Shown here in pieces: positions 41,636-55,400 of a DNA stretch of 64,000 bases. The position numbers and the translations under genes are program-made. The notes below the pieces were generated by a model. The model did no database searches and was not told the DNA's origin. It was given only the letters and a program-made list of their open reading frames with translations. The stretch's first letter is position 1, and the number at the start of each line of letters is the position of its first letter. This DNA comes from Dromaius novaehollandiae (Eukaryota > Chordata > Aves > Casuariiformes > Dromaiidae), in NCBI RefSeq assembly GCF_036370855.1, contig NC_088100.1, forward strand, positions 33,120,563 through 33,184,562. Direction: 5' to 3'.

Positions 41636-44600
41636 GTATCCTTTTTGTTGTAGTCTTCATGTTTAAATGACTTTAATGCAATTTAAGGGTTATGACTGTT
41701 TCTTGAAACTGCTAGATTTGGCAAATTGCATTATTAATCATTTCATTGATACAGTTATGTAAGTCCTGGGAAATAACAGTAGAAGTTGGAAATGGTTCAG
41801 AAAAGTTGTAAATTACTTCAGTTATAACAAATATATTCCATAATGATATTTTGCAAGCCCCATTTATTTTTACTGTCAAAAGAGGTAACTTCATAAATTC
41901 CATATATGTAGGAATTTAAAGTGATAGCAGAGGACTCTTGAATATTCTGTCTTTATCTTGAATAACTGCCAGCTGAAGTTAGAAGCATTTGAACAGGAAA
42001 TGATGAGTTGAATGGTAAAGTAAAATTGGCATTTGGACCTTATTCAAGCGAAGTAGGGACTTCTGCCTCTTGATTTTAAGTATTCTGTAGTTTCTGGGGT
42101 TGAGGTGTATGCACTCTATGAACTGTGTGAGCAGGGAAGATTAGTATGGACATATCTAAATAAAACCAAAGCTCTCTGATAGCTGTCATTTGTGTTGGAG
42201 TGCGGTTATTCCTATGTACCTGGAAGAGGAGGGCTGGAGGAAAAACTGCCTACTGCTGATAAACGGCTTTCCTCAGGAATTCTCTCTTTTTCATGTACTG
42301 AATCCTTAGAATCATACATAATGACATTAAATCAGGAGCTAATATGAATCTAAAGTTAGTGATTAGTACTCCGCAGGTAAGATTTGGTTCATGTGATTCT
42401 ACTGGACCCCTTAACTGTAGGTGTTTAGGATCTCATAGCTAAGTAAGCTGAATCTTTTCTTAGTTCTCTTAGCCTAATGGTGATACAGCCTATGGAGGCT
42501 GATAAACTGACTTAGTCATAACCGGATCTGAATTTTCTCCTTCTATATCCAAAAGTGATCATGGTTCACATGTTTGTTAGATACTATGCTTGATATGTTA
42601 CGTGTAGAAGATCTTTTGAAGGGTCAGGCTATTCATTATAAAAGGCACTTGAACAGAACAGTTATTTCTTGCTATTCTGGTAGCTTTGAATTAAACATAG
42701 CTAGGCATAAGAACAAGAACAACTGGAAGCAGATAGTACTGTAATATCTAGGCTGTAATGCTGTAGAATTTTATTACAGTCATAAGACTAAAATTTATGT
42801 GGAAGTTGATCTTGAAGTTGCATATTTGGTACTTACTGCAGTTAACTTGAATTTATTGTAACTATTGCAGGAGAAGCAATAAGGCTTTACTTTAAGCTTT
42901 TGCTGTCAGATAAGACCAAAAGTCTCATTAGCTCTGTTGCACAGTAGATCTCATAAACAACTGAGATAATCAACACTTCTGCCACTTCAGGCTTATTTTA
43001 GACTTTCAAAATAGTTATTTTGTTGACACTGTATACCTTGAGATAATTGTACAGTCTCTTAAACAGTTCTCTGTTTCTAAATGCTAACTTGGTACATTCA
43101 GTATATTTAATTGCATGTGTTCTCTTATTAAAGATAGTGCCAGATCACAGGATGCCAGCATTTTCTGCTTTAATTTTCAGTTCTCCCTCAACTTCGGCAG
43201 CTACTTAGCTAGCCAGTACAGGTGACAAGCTGCTGTCATATAGGCTCTTTTGCCTTTTCCTATTTGCTTGACCTTTGTATCAGTATAAAATCATCGTGTC
43301 TCTAAGCTATTCTGATTGTGAATATTTTCAATATTCTGCATATCCTTTCGGTGGATGAGTTATGAAAGCATCTAGCTGTGTAATGATCATTGTTGCGTAT
43401 ACTGTTCTATATTAATGTTTAACTTACAACAGCATTATGATACAGGTATTTCTGCTTTCTAGGTAGTAGCATAGAGACACAGAATCCTGGGTGGGATCTG
43501 CCAGCAATCTCCTTCTAAAGGTCCCCTGTCTTACTTCTGCTTCTTAATCACAAGACTGACCTTTCTAGCATTTCTCATTTTTCTGTTGCACCTGGCAAGA
43601 TGTTCTGGCCTAAAAGCTAACTTTGAGGATTATCTTGATGGTCTTGTGTGTCAACATTAGCTTTCTGTTTGAAAGTTGTTTTGTTCCAAGAGTAGGTTAA
43701 ATCACTCTATGGTTTTCTTACGCCTTCATTTTACTTGCCTCTAAAAACAGTTTTGGCATCTGTTGAGTTTGCTTTAAATTCTTTTAGTAACAAGAGCACC
43801 ATAGATTATTTATCTGTAGAAAGTTAAAAATGGTCCAAAAATTCCTGCATGTTGAAAAATGTTAACTTGAATACAGTGGATGTGTTTCAAAACACATAAC
43901 TTACTACTGCTGTGTAATAGCTTCCTGAAAATTAAACTTTATCAGCTTTAAATACTTACAATTCTGTATCAATAATTTTTCAATTAAAACTTTTTAATCG
44001 TCTGAAACATCAAGTGTGAAGACAGCCATCCTAAGCATTCTGGGAAACTGCTCAAAATAGGGTAAGATTTCTGCAGGACAACAGCTAAAATACATAACAC
44101 CAAAATCTGAACGACTAAAACTTAAAACACTTGACAAAGTAAGTGTTCTGTCTGAAAATGTTAATTTCAGCAAATAGCTATGATTTCTCCTTTGAAGGAG
44201 GAGTAAGTTCTAAAATATCTCACAACAATCAACTCTAAATCCAGTCATTTTCCCCCTTGAGTTAACAAACTTTTATCTGCTAATGTAGCAATATGCAAGG
44301 ACTGATTTATGCATATCAGTGTAGTGCATGTAAACTGCTGTATCTAGTTTTGAATGTTTTCAATCTACTTGTATTTATTTTTATATATTGTGAAACATCA
44401 GACATTAGTTACAATTGAATACAGATAACCAGTTATAACCCCAAATCATATTTATGTACTAGCGTACTGTTTCACTGATTCTGTGTATCAAGTATGTTGG
44501 ATAAAGCTGCTTGCTCTGGACATTGAGAACAAATTCCCTCTGTAAGAGGCCTAAAATACAGGTCAGGACCCCACACTATTAGAAAGAAAGAGGCATGACA

Positions 44601-44991
44601 AATTGCAGCATGAAGGTATCTCTCTTTCTTCCCTGACTGCAAAAGGAGTGTGGAGTGACCCACATTGGGAAGCTACAAGTTAAAATGCTTAAACTTATCT
44701 CGCTTTAGTAAAATGCATGTATATTAACTATATAAGTAATCAATAGGTGTAAGAATTTATCCCTAGTGTTGAAAACTGTCTTGAGTTAGGTGGTGAGTTA
44801 AAAGAAAGCCAATATGAGGAAATACTAACTATCAAAAAAGCTCACAGACTATCTGAAGATTGGGAGGAAAAGAGCTGCTCTTGTTGGCAGTTGTTTAAGT
44901 GTGGGATTCTCACTATATTAGTTTTCTTCTTTCTTTTAATCTTTGTTTTTGGAATACAAGGTTGCGAGAGTGTTTTCCAAATTCCACTATA

Positions 44992-45038
<47 letters not shown>

Positions 45039-46332
45039 AGCAGAGGCTTCAGCCCTACATAAACCCAGCTAGTAAGCACATTGTATACTTGGTTCTTGCT
45101 TGAAGGTTCTTGGGTCATGCTATTGGTACTTCAGCTACCTAGGAATTAATCCTAATTGCAGTATAGATAGCTGCAGTGATTATTTTCCCATGCAGGGGAG
45201 CTGTGCATGTCATTCATTCCTTCTGATTTTTTTTTCTGTTAAGCTGAAAATGGATGAGTTGGGTAAGTAGGTTAGGTCATGTCTCATGTGACAGTTGCAT
45301 AAACTAATTTAAAACCAAGTATGATTGCTGAAGATACAATTTGATGTGCAAAATGAAAAAGCTGAGAGTGCTCTGAGCTCAGTGTTAATCTTAAGAGCCT
45401 AGTGTGTGGAAATAAGGAATCTTTCCCTTGATTGAGCAAAATTGATATGGGAGTTAGAGATGCAAAGAATCTGAGCTTCCACAGTTGCAATTTTGCTTTT
45501 TGGATGGATAATCATATTGCAGAACAGATTAGGTAAAATATATTCTACAGATACTAGAGAATCAGCTTTATATACGGTTAAGGTATTCAAACTGCTTTGG
45601 AAGAGCTGCTTTAGGCGCTTACAAATAAGCTGAGATAATAGTTGAAGAGAACAGAGCTAACATCCTTTTTCTTTTTGTGAATGAGCTAGTAACTCGTCAG
45701 GTCTGGTATTCTGTGTCACTATGCTTGCTACTATTTCCACTTTTTCTTCAGTATCTTTTCATCAGTATTGCTTAGTTTTCTTTCCCTTCCACAGAGATGT
45801 TTATTGTAATAAGTCATCCATGCAAGTTTTCTGTTGATCTCAGAGAATAGTTTATGATCAGTTCTTGATGCATGGTGTAAATTTTGCAAATCAGAAAGCA
45901 GCTACATAAGTATCACCTCTTTTTCTGAAAAGAAAGTAATCTTTACAAGATTTGATGGTAGACTGTGCTTTAATTGTTTACTGTAAGTATGTGAGCACCT
46001 TTGCAAGTATCTAGAGCCCTGCAGCTTATAAATATTAAAATATCCTAGCTGTGGAACATTGAAATACTTTTAGTACATCTTTCTCATGCTGGTTCATTAA
46101 CAGATTAAACTGTGATTGCTTTTTTTCCCTATAGTAAAGGGAAGCTCTTTTTGGACAACGCAATAGCAGTTGTTTTGTATAAAGAGAGTTTTATGTTCTG
46201 TTGCTTTAAAACTACAAAATGAAATGGAACAAGAATCTGATGCAATTCTTTAACCTAAAAAGTTGACAAGTTATTCAGATTAATGTTGCTGTTTAACTAA
46301 ATGCATGTTTTCCTTAAACTAGCTATTTCCAG
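41636..46332 (+). other. SMAP1: SMAP1 intron 3, U12-type (minor spliceosome)
   Basis: A 4,697-bp phase-2 intron. The 5' end reads GTATCCTTTTTG, identical to the U12 donor consensus (G/A)TATCCTTT. Near the 3' end, TTCCTTAAAC at 46310-46319 matches the U12 branch-site consensus TTCCTTAAC at eight of nine positions, and its branch adenosine is about 15 nt from the ccag|a acceptor, within the short distance typical of U12 introns. The upstream tag at 46320-46322 is too close to be used and would break the frame. A 42-nt T tract lies at 44995-45036. The rest of the intron shows no recognised element. Confidence 0.85.
44995..45036 (+). repeat. Poly-T tract (42 nt)
   Basis: An uninterrupted T run followed by gcag, which imitates a splice acceptor. 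The sequence after it (cagaggcttcagccc...) has no open frame matching SMAP1. It could be the poly-A tail of a minus-strand retroposon lying to its right, but no such element is recognised. Assembly length of such a run is unreliable. Confidence 0.85.
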
Positions 46333-46408
46333 AGCTGTGGAATTTTTCATCAGGGATAAATATGAAAAGAAGAAGTATTATGATAAAAATGCAGTTAATG
46401 CCTTCAAT
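46333..46408 (+). CDS. SMAP1: SMAP1 coding exon 4 (end of ArfGAP domain)
   Basis: Completes Gln113 and encodes to Asn138: AVEFFIRDKYEKKKYYDKNA, then VNAFN. The FIR-KYE-KKY-D motif is the C-terminal helix of the ArfGAP domain, shared by SMAP1 and SMAP2. The donor aat|gtaagt is strong and the exon ends in phase 0. The last few residues differ from the remembered mammalian sequence, where this stretch is also variable between species. Confidence 0.97.
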
Positions 46409-49400
46409 GTAAGTAAACATTTTCACTGATAATTTTTTTCTTACTTGCAAGCTATGTAAGAGAAATGTAGAGAACATTTTGGTATAATTTTGTATCAGAA
46501 AAGGTACTATATTCAGACATATAAAAATTAACTTTAGTTCTGTGTCTAAAAGTTTTCTACTGTTAAAAGCTTTCTTTTGATATCTTTTGAAATCTATTTC
46601 CAGATTCTGTAAGGTTAGTATACATTATACATTACATTTATAAGATCAAAGCATGCAACAAATAGCTTGCTTCCAGCCTTTTGTATTGTGATGTTTTGTT
46701 CTTTCAGTGCTTTTTTTTTTTTTTAACAACGTACTTGTAAGTTCTTTCTGAATATCTTTTTATGTGGTACAAAAATAAAATAGGATTGCTGTTTCTTGTG
46801 ATGTTTTCTTCCCTCATTCTTCATAAAATCTTGAGAAAACCTAAGGTATTTTGAGACCCTCTTGTGAGGGTCTTGTTACTCTGCTGACTTCTAGAATGGC
46901 ACTTACACTAAGGTGTACTGTAGTAGGAAATACGGGCAATAAGGCAGTTTTATAATCAAGAAGCTATACGTTCACCATGGTAAATAGAATGCTTTTTTTG
47001 GCAAAGCAGTTTGAGGAATACTAGCTTTTACTGAAGTTCATGACCACTTTAGCTTTTTTGATGCAGCTATTTTTGGGGCCTATGATCGAGCTTATATAAT
47101 TTTTATTTATATATGTATGTGTTTGTTTAAACCCTCCTTCTTCTATACCTACAGTATTGAAATACACCCTAACATGTAACTGCCTCACTGCATCTGAGTA
47201 GACAGTGAACTTTGACAAGGAGATGAATGTAAGGTTGGGAGGAAAGAGTGGGAATTTATGCTGCCTTTGCCATCAGTGAAAATAGATCTTTGAACTATAC
47301 TTTCATTTTAGGATAAAACCAAGCTGGAAGCTTGTGAAATGCAGTTCCTTAGGTATACTTGAAGTAGAGGGAAAGTGGCCTAACTTAAGAGGTGAAATAC
47401 AAATTGTAGTCTGAATTACAATGTTAGTTACCCTTGTTTACTTTGATTCTAAAGTAGAAATTGGTTGAAAATTATATCTCTTTAAATAAGTTTAAAAGCA
47501 TCACAAGATCATTCTCAACAGAGAACCTAGGTGTCTAATATAATGGAATCCACTGCTGCTTTAATATATTTGAAAGACTAATCCAATTTTGGTTATTCTA
47601 TTGCAAACTCATATAAATTGCTTACCTCTCAGGGGACCAAGAGTAGAGTCCAAAAATCTTGAAGCAACAGCAAGTTACTGCTGACTAGGTAACAGCCTTT
47701 TGTTTTGTCTACCTGGGCTTTTCAGTCAATGACTGATATAAGGTGCATGAACTAGCTAAAGAGACAAGAACCTAAATCTGTCCTGTTGTAAACTACTTTA
47801 ATACCAGATGAGTCGTGCACATGCACATTCACCTGCTTGTCTTCACGTTTGAGGGAGGCAATCTATTTGGGGGGGGGGAATTATACATAGCAAAATCCTA
47901 AATGCACACATGACCAAATTTGCTAAGCTAGTGTAGTGGGGAAGGGGAGATTCCTACTTGTAGTCTTGTAGCCCTCTGTCAATGGTTTTGGTAGCATCAA
48001 AGCAGCCGATAGCATGATACTTTTATCAGTAATAGTCCTGTGAACTGTTGAGATGGTGTAAGGGTTTCTTGCTTTACCTGAGTTACTTAATTTCACTGAG
48101 GTGGTTTCTAAAATTACAAAGGTTTTTCTGGATTTGGTCTGTTCTTACAAATAGCTTGTGATAAAATCTTCAGGTAGCATCAGAGTTGTACATTTTAACA
48201 GCATTTAGTCAAAATAATATGCTATTTCAGTGTTAGCCATCTCCCTCCCAATAATTAAACTATCTTTTCAAGTTTGTTTAACAGTGCAGCTTTTGTGTTA
48301 GTGTATTCTGTCAGTTGGAGCGTAGGAGTATATGTTAGGGTTCAATTTTTTATTCCCTGATGCTCAGATTTCTTGTCTTTATTTCTTTTGTTACAGCATG
48401 TTAATTGTATAATTGTATGTTCTCTGACCACACTGTTGGTAATACTAAGTTTGAAATTTTAGAGAGACATATTATGATGATAAAATTAGCTAGTGCAAAG
48501 ACCAGTAGTGTGACCAAACATACAGACTAAAAATAGGCAGATAGGGAAAATTTTATGACTTCTTCATGGTTCACTGAAAAGCGATGCAGAATAAAGCTTT
48601 GGGCAACAAACAAAAGTATTTTCAGTTACTAGTTGTGTTTTAAATAGGATAATACATTTTCTAATGTGTATTTGATTTCTATTTAAAATTTAACATCATC
48701 TGAAAGAGGCATGACTTGAAAAATAATTAACTTCACTATTGAAATGCACAGGTCTCAAACTTTTCTGAGCCTTTGTTACTGGGGAAAATGTGAAGTGCTT
48801 GATTCTGTAGCACTGCTCAAGACTAAATACATGGTATGGTGTATTCAGCTGTTATAAGTTGGTTATCAGTAACTAATGTGGCTATTTCATACCAGGTACC
48901 ATGCCTCTTTCCTTTCTCTTGTTCTCCTGCCCAGGCTTAGTGCAGGTTTGTGACTTGTCTATGGTGAGACCTGGGAAGGAGACACCATTGAACAGTTCCT
49001 TGTACTGGGAAACATTCTGAAATTAGTCTTTTGCCTTGAGATTAGCATCCTGGAACATAGCGTGAATGATAGCCCCTAGCAGTCAAAATAAGGTTTTCTG
49101 GGTCTCTGTGTCAAGTTAGGAACTGCATAATAGGAAATTATCAGAGTGATCACACTATGTTTGTTTATTCTTTTGTAAGGTAGAGGTACTTGCAAAAAGC
49201 AGGATTCACTCCAGAATAAGCAATGTACCTTGAAAAAAGCCATCAAAACCTGAGGGGAAAAACCCTCAAAAATGATGCATTCACTGTATATACCCACACT
49301 GAAAATAGGTTTAAAATAAGCCTGAGGATTCAAGGGATAAATTAACGTGGAAGGGGTTTTTATGGGTGCCTTTCCATTTTTGGAATATTTAAGGTTTTTT

Positions 49401-52400
49401 TAGGTATTAATTGGAACAGAAGCCTTTTTCTAACAACCAGATCTCTTGAACAGCTATATATGTGCTTGTTGCTCCTTAATGTTATATTAAAAGGGGAGCA
49501 AATATTAGAAAAATGTATAAAAATGCTCTGTTTGAAATAATACTTGCAGATGTTTTCAGTGTACTGGAATGTCAGCTTTTTTCCTCTTTTTGATTTTTTT
49601 TTTCCCCTTCAATTGCCATTGAAGTCGCAGTATTTGACCACATTTAAGCTTTATTCTGACCAATGCAAAGAAAAGAATTATGAATAAATTAGTTTACCCA
49701 GTGAGGCAAATTGAATTTTGCACCGCATGGAAATGTCTTCAGACAGATTGGCTGAATATGATTGTTGTAACACAGTACTGAGTCTGTTTAACAGTGTGAG
49801 CTGTCATTTGTTTTGGTATATTGGTTTTTGGAGGCTCTTTCAGTAAGGTCTCTGCACCTTTGGAGTTTTGACTAGGTAGGGCCAACAAGCATGGAACAAA
49901 GTAATAATTTCTTTAAGTCGTGAACAGCCAAATTCAACTGAAGCTCTATAAACAGGAGTGTCCCTTTCAAAGTTAAGGAATAGTTCAGGGAAGCATAACC
50001 CTCAAGAAGAAAGGCCTTTAAGGCAGAAATGCTTTTTGCTCACAGAAACTATTTTTAGTCAGCCCGAAGAATGGAAACTTCTTGGTGACTAGTTGCATGT
50101 CACTCTTTCACAAACTCTTATACTTATGATGTCCTGTAAATGCTAGATATAGTTGTAGGGTTCTGACATTATTGTGTATTTCATTGAAGTAGTGTATCCT
50201 GTGGCAGAGTTGGAAGTGATGTTTCTCAAGCGCTGCCCAGCGTAATTATCTCTCAACATTAAGACTCACACTAGTATAGAAGATAAGTGCTTTCTTTTTC
50301 AGGAAGTAGTTCACTGTCCTATTGTGGTGAGACCTCAGCTTGTCAAGACTTCTAAAAACCAATTGCTTAAACCCACAGGTCTCTTGGTCTGGCCAACCAG
50401 CTTCCAGTTTTGCTTTGATAAGATGTAATTCTGAAACATGCAGGACTTCCCTTTTTTAATGCTTTTAATTAATATTTTAATTTAAAAATAATTTAGAAGC
50501 AATATGAGTAAGAAACAATTGAAGTTGACTGTATATTGCTTGGGAATATATATGTATTACCATTCTGTGAATACTATGTGTGATTGGGGTACTGTTAACT
50601 GTGGGAATGGTCTTTTACCATTTGAGTATTCATCTTAGGAGCAGCAGTAGTTGTTGACAGATTGACTTATTTAAAGTTCTTTTAATGTAATATTGTCCTC
50701 CTCCTAGAATTAATTTTATGCCAAGTCCCCTTAACACTTTTTAGGAATAAAAGTGAGCTGTGAAGGATGCAAGGTGTGATACAGAATCTATTAAAACAAG
50801 CTTCGCATAGTGGTGAAAGGATTAGGGGTCTTTATAAACTTGATGCATCTAAGATATGGTTACATGAGCAATTTACTGTGGGATATGCTGTGGCATTTGA
50901 GTCTATTTATCCCTAAAAGCTCATCTGCAGCAGTTAAGGACTTGCATCATTGCTGTAATCTAGTAACTCAAGTATAAACAGTTACCATGGTGGTTGGTAT
51001 GTAGTAGTATTGTATGTTAAACCCTTCTTCAGGTGGGTGCTGATATGAAGCCGTTTAGAAATATCATTCCACTTCAGACTGGTGCCTGCTTTCCACTTTC
51101 AAGCATAGGCAAATCTTTTATATTCATCTTTTTTTTTTCTATGTACATAACAATTCTAGAACTGGAGGGTAAATCATGCAAAGCAGCCTCTTAAAAACTC
51201 TTTATGCTTATAACTCTTTATGCTTCTCTAGGTCGTTATCTTAGCTCCGTTAAGAAAGCACTACCCACAATTATACAATGAGAATCTGAGCTTGTATGCT
51301 AAAAAAAAAAAAAATGACTTGAAAGACTGACAGAATAGTGCTTTTCCTGAAGCAGATAGGAACCTTGCTAGAGATGTAAGGCAGATATCCCAAAAGAATG
51401 AAAAATAAAGCTATCTTTTCTAATTCTTATTTTTTTAGTAGAATGAACTACCTTACTCTTGTAGTGAAACTCCTTATTACAGCAGGCAAGACTTGCATAG
51501 TTCTCAGTCTGCATATAAAAAAGGAACTTCACAAATGGAAAAACTCAGTAGAGGCTAGGCATTGGGCTGCCTTAACTTATTCCCTCTATTTTCAGGTGGG
51601 GTTATTTTGTTTTCTTTCTTTTTCTGTTTTAGGCTTTTTATCCTCTTTATCCTTCCCACCAGACCCTGGCCCAATTGCAGTTACTGTTTGTCTGCAATTT
51701 TTTGCTTTTTTATTTTTCTCCTTCCTTCTGTTTGGGATATATTGGTAGCTTTCTGCATGCCTTGGTATTCTCTTACTTCCTAATGACACTTTCCACTGCT
51801 TAGAAAGCCATGGCAGAGCCAGGAAAGAGAAAATTAGGTTGGTGAGATTTCCAGCCGCAGCCTATAGTTTTCACACCACTTGTGTGTTTGTACAAATGGG
51901 TCTTCCAGTTCATTGTCTTTGTGTGGTGGTGGTTTCATTGTGGAAGCCGTGATAGATACAGCTATTCTTGGCTTTGGGGCCAGGCTCCTTTTCCCAGTTC
52001 TCATGAGATTTGTCATCTGTATTGGGGAAACAATGTTTGCAGTAGACTTTCTAACTCTACTACCAGATACAAGTTTAATGAACTGAAAATTGAATGTATG
52101 CAGTTCATTTAATATAACCTGTGTTACAGACTGAAAAAAAATGACATCATAATGTATTTCAGGCTAGTTGTCTTTTAGTTGAACTATCATAACTTTTGTT
52201 ATTTCTGAAATACTTGAACGAAACTGAAAATGGATGATGCACAGCCTGCTTGAGATAGAGGATGAACAGCATTCTTGGGAATATGTTCAGAATATTAAAA
52301 CAATAGCTAGAGGGCAGGCTTTCCCCACTGAAAAGAGAGCAGCTTCAAGTTTTACTCACTTCTGTGATTCGGGAAGTTCGCTTTTTGGCCTGTTTCTTTC

Positions 52401-55400
52401 CTTTGATTTTTCAACCCACTTCCAAACAAAGTCGTTGAGTGCAGAAAGGAAAGGAAGTGGAGACTGCTGGGACGATCACTCTCTAGTTTGGAAGAAGTAG
52501 AAGTTCAGAGGTTGGACTTGCCTATATTGGTGTCTGTAATTAAACTTCAGTAACACTGCCTCACTTCCCTTCCATATTTAAGTCTTGAGAAATAGATGTG
52601 TAGTTGTCTAGAGTATAGTTAACTTGATTAGTTGACCAGACGATGCTATGCAGTTGTGATGGCAGTGCCTAGTTTTGTAGAAATAGAAGTTTGTAACAAA
52701 CCATGTCAATGTGGTAGCTATTCACTCCAGAATTAGTGATGAGTGTTAAGGAACATAATTCCTATTGATTATGAGAGGGGGAAAAAAAAAGATGTATACA
52801 TCATCTTTCTCACGATTGTTTCAGGTAAAGAAGTTAACTGATACCAGTTCTGTTTCTCAATTTAATATTTCTATCTAATTTCCACTTATCCTTTGATAGG
52901 TTTGTCACCCGTACGTGCAGTAATGTCTGCAATGACAATAGTGAGTGGAATTTCCTCTTGCTGAAGGGAAGGCTTTATGAAAGGTCAGAGCCCTTGGCTT
53001 GGTGCTCGGCTTTTAAGGCAGCTGAACAGAGCTGACTTCAAAGAAGAAGAAAAAATTAGTAGTACACAGTACTGACTATGTTTCTGTGATGCAACAAAAG
53101 AGGCTGCCTGAGTAATTTTTTTTAACAAGTAGACTAATTCAAGGCTGTAATTATACCAGACAAGGTGAAGTCATGCTCAAGGTAGGCTTGGTTTAACTTC
53201 TGCTGAAGTTATTTGTTCACTCTAGAAAGAAGAAAGTTTGGTAAGACTAGTGGCTCCAGGACGGGTGCTCTGCATGTGCAAAAACTTTGGGGATGCTTGT
53301 ATTTATGAAAGTCATCTCCGAGCAGAAGATTCATCTTGACAGCTGATCTCTGTATTGAGTTGCAAATTTTTGTAGTTATGGTTGTACAACTGGTAAGGTG
53401 GAAAGAAAGTTGTTAATGAAGCTTGTGTTCTTATATGCAATGGCCAAGAGAAATAGTTAATGAAGTTGTTGCCATTTACAGACTTTGGGAGCTGGCAAGA
53501 GCTGCTCAGAAGTGGTGATCAGAGAAAGGAAGCTTTCAACTAGATGATTACATAGTTTGGCAATGAGCTAAGAGGAAATGTATGATTTCAGGACTGAGGT
53601 TCCAGAAAGATAGAATAAAATGTCTAAAATGCACGGTTGAGTAATGGTTGTTGAAGTGATTCTTTGTGATAGAGGACTGCACTAATGAAGGGGCTTTTGG
53701 CACCTAATCTGAATCACTTCATTCGAGTATATCTACATGGTGTTAAAATAAAAGTTTATTAAAGTTGCACAGACAGAGGCTCAGGAAATCCAGTTTGAAG
53801 CCCACTGCGTTTTCTAACCCTTCTTAAAAACACAGCACTCCCTCTTTGATGTGAAGTAAAAACTGTAAAAAGACAAGCTTGCTGAAACTTCTGTTTATAT
53901 GTAATGCAAACACCCTTATGCCATACGAGTAACAAGGAAGAGAAGTAGTGAAGTCATGGTGTTGGGTGTGCATTGAGAGTGAAGTAGGTATTATAAACAA
54001 TCTCTGTAGCTTTAAATAATAGTAAGTATATAGAAGAAACAGCACAATTTTTTCAGAAGGCATATGAAAATTCCCCTACATGGGGTGGATGCTGAATCAA
54101 CTTAAACATATTCCAGATGTTTTCAGCCACAAAAATCAATGAACTGGCACACAATCTATTCTACTACCTGTAATGTAAATATATTATCATATAGTGATGC
54201 TCTTTAGAGACTAGTAAACAACATATCTGTACTTAAGAAAGTGTGATTTATGTATGTGCAAGAAGAGTTTTATATAATTATAAGTTCACTGAGAGAAAAG
54301 AATAATAGAGCTACACTTTCCATGCTTTCCTAAGATATTTTGTATAACTTAAGAGGTATGAAGTTAGATAGACAACTGGATAAAATGTGATGTGAATTTA
54401 GAGATTGACTGTGGTGGCACGTTTTTCTCCAGAGTTTTATCTTGAAGGAAATTAGACCCATCTACAGCACTAAAGTTTGCCACATGGACAACTTAAGATG
54501 CAGAAACTTGGGTGGGATAGAATAGGTGAGCAGTAGCTTGGTACTACCTAGCATTGAAAAGCATTATGAGTCATTAGCTTTGGGAGAAGTTACCAGTGAT
54601 TAAAAAAAAAAAAAATCCAAAAACCCAAAGACACTCCAAGACAATATTCCAGGAACCATAATGCTTTTAGTGGCCTATGAAGAATTTGTGAATCAAGTGA
54701 TATAAAGTATTTTTGAAGTATGTTGATAATTGAAAGATAGGCATCAACAGCACTAAAATACCATAGAAGAATTACGCCTTGAGGGTAGGGATAGTGAAAG
54801 AGGGATGAAATTCTTTTGCAAGACCATGCAGTTAGAGCCAAATACAAAGGTGCCCATGAGTGGGCAACTGGCTGTGTGTATACTAATAGCAGTCGTTAAC
54901 AGGTATTGCTTAAAAAAAGAAAATACTCGTTTTAGTATTGTCAACATTCACTGGAGATGTGCAGTAATAACAAAGTCAAAAGCCTGCTCAAATGAGAAGA
55001 ATCTGCTGTAGCTGAAGTTAAACAAAACCTGTCAAATGAGTGTAGAGCAGCCCTCTTGATTTAGGCTATTTCCTTGTATGTTGTGTGCATTTAAAATGAC
55101 TACTCATGGGCACCTTTGTATTTGAGCTGCCAATTTCCTGAATATATTGGCATAGTTTGATAACGCACACTTTTTTTAATCTCTTGAATATTACAACTGA
55201 TAGTACCATAAATTTCATATTTAAATGGCGGTTTAACATAGTTCAAGTTAAAGCTTTAAAAACCTCTTTTTAACAAAAGCTAAGTAGCAATTGCATTATT
55301 TCAAGGAGAGAATTTTGTGAGAAAAACTCCAGAGAAACATTGATGAATATGTTATTTAGCGACCCTCTAAGTGTTCGTATGATTGTTATCTAGTATCATA

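Noticed and set aside
46320..46322. Alternative exon 4 acceptor at the upstream tag
   Set aside because: It is only a few bases from the branch site and would add 10 nt, breaking the frame; the ccag at 46329-46332 gives the correct protein.
46853..46873. Small hairpin agaccctcttgtgagggtct in intron 4
   Set aside because: An 8-bp stem is common by chance in 64 kb and there is no U-tract or conserved context.
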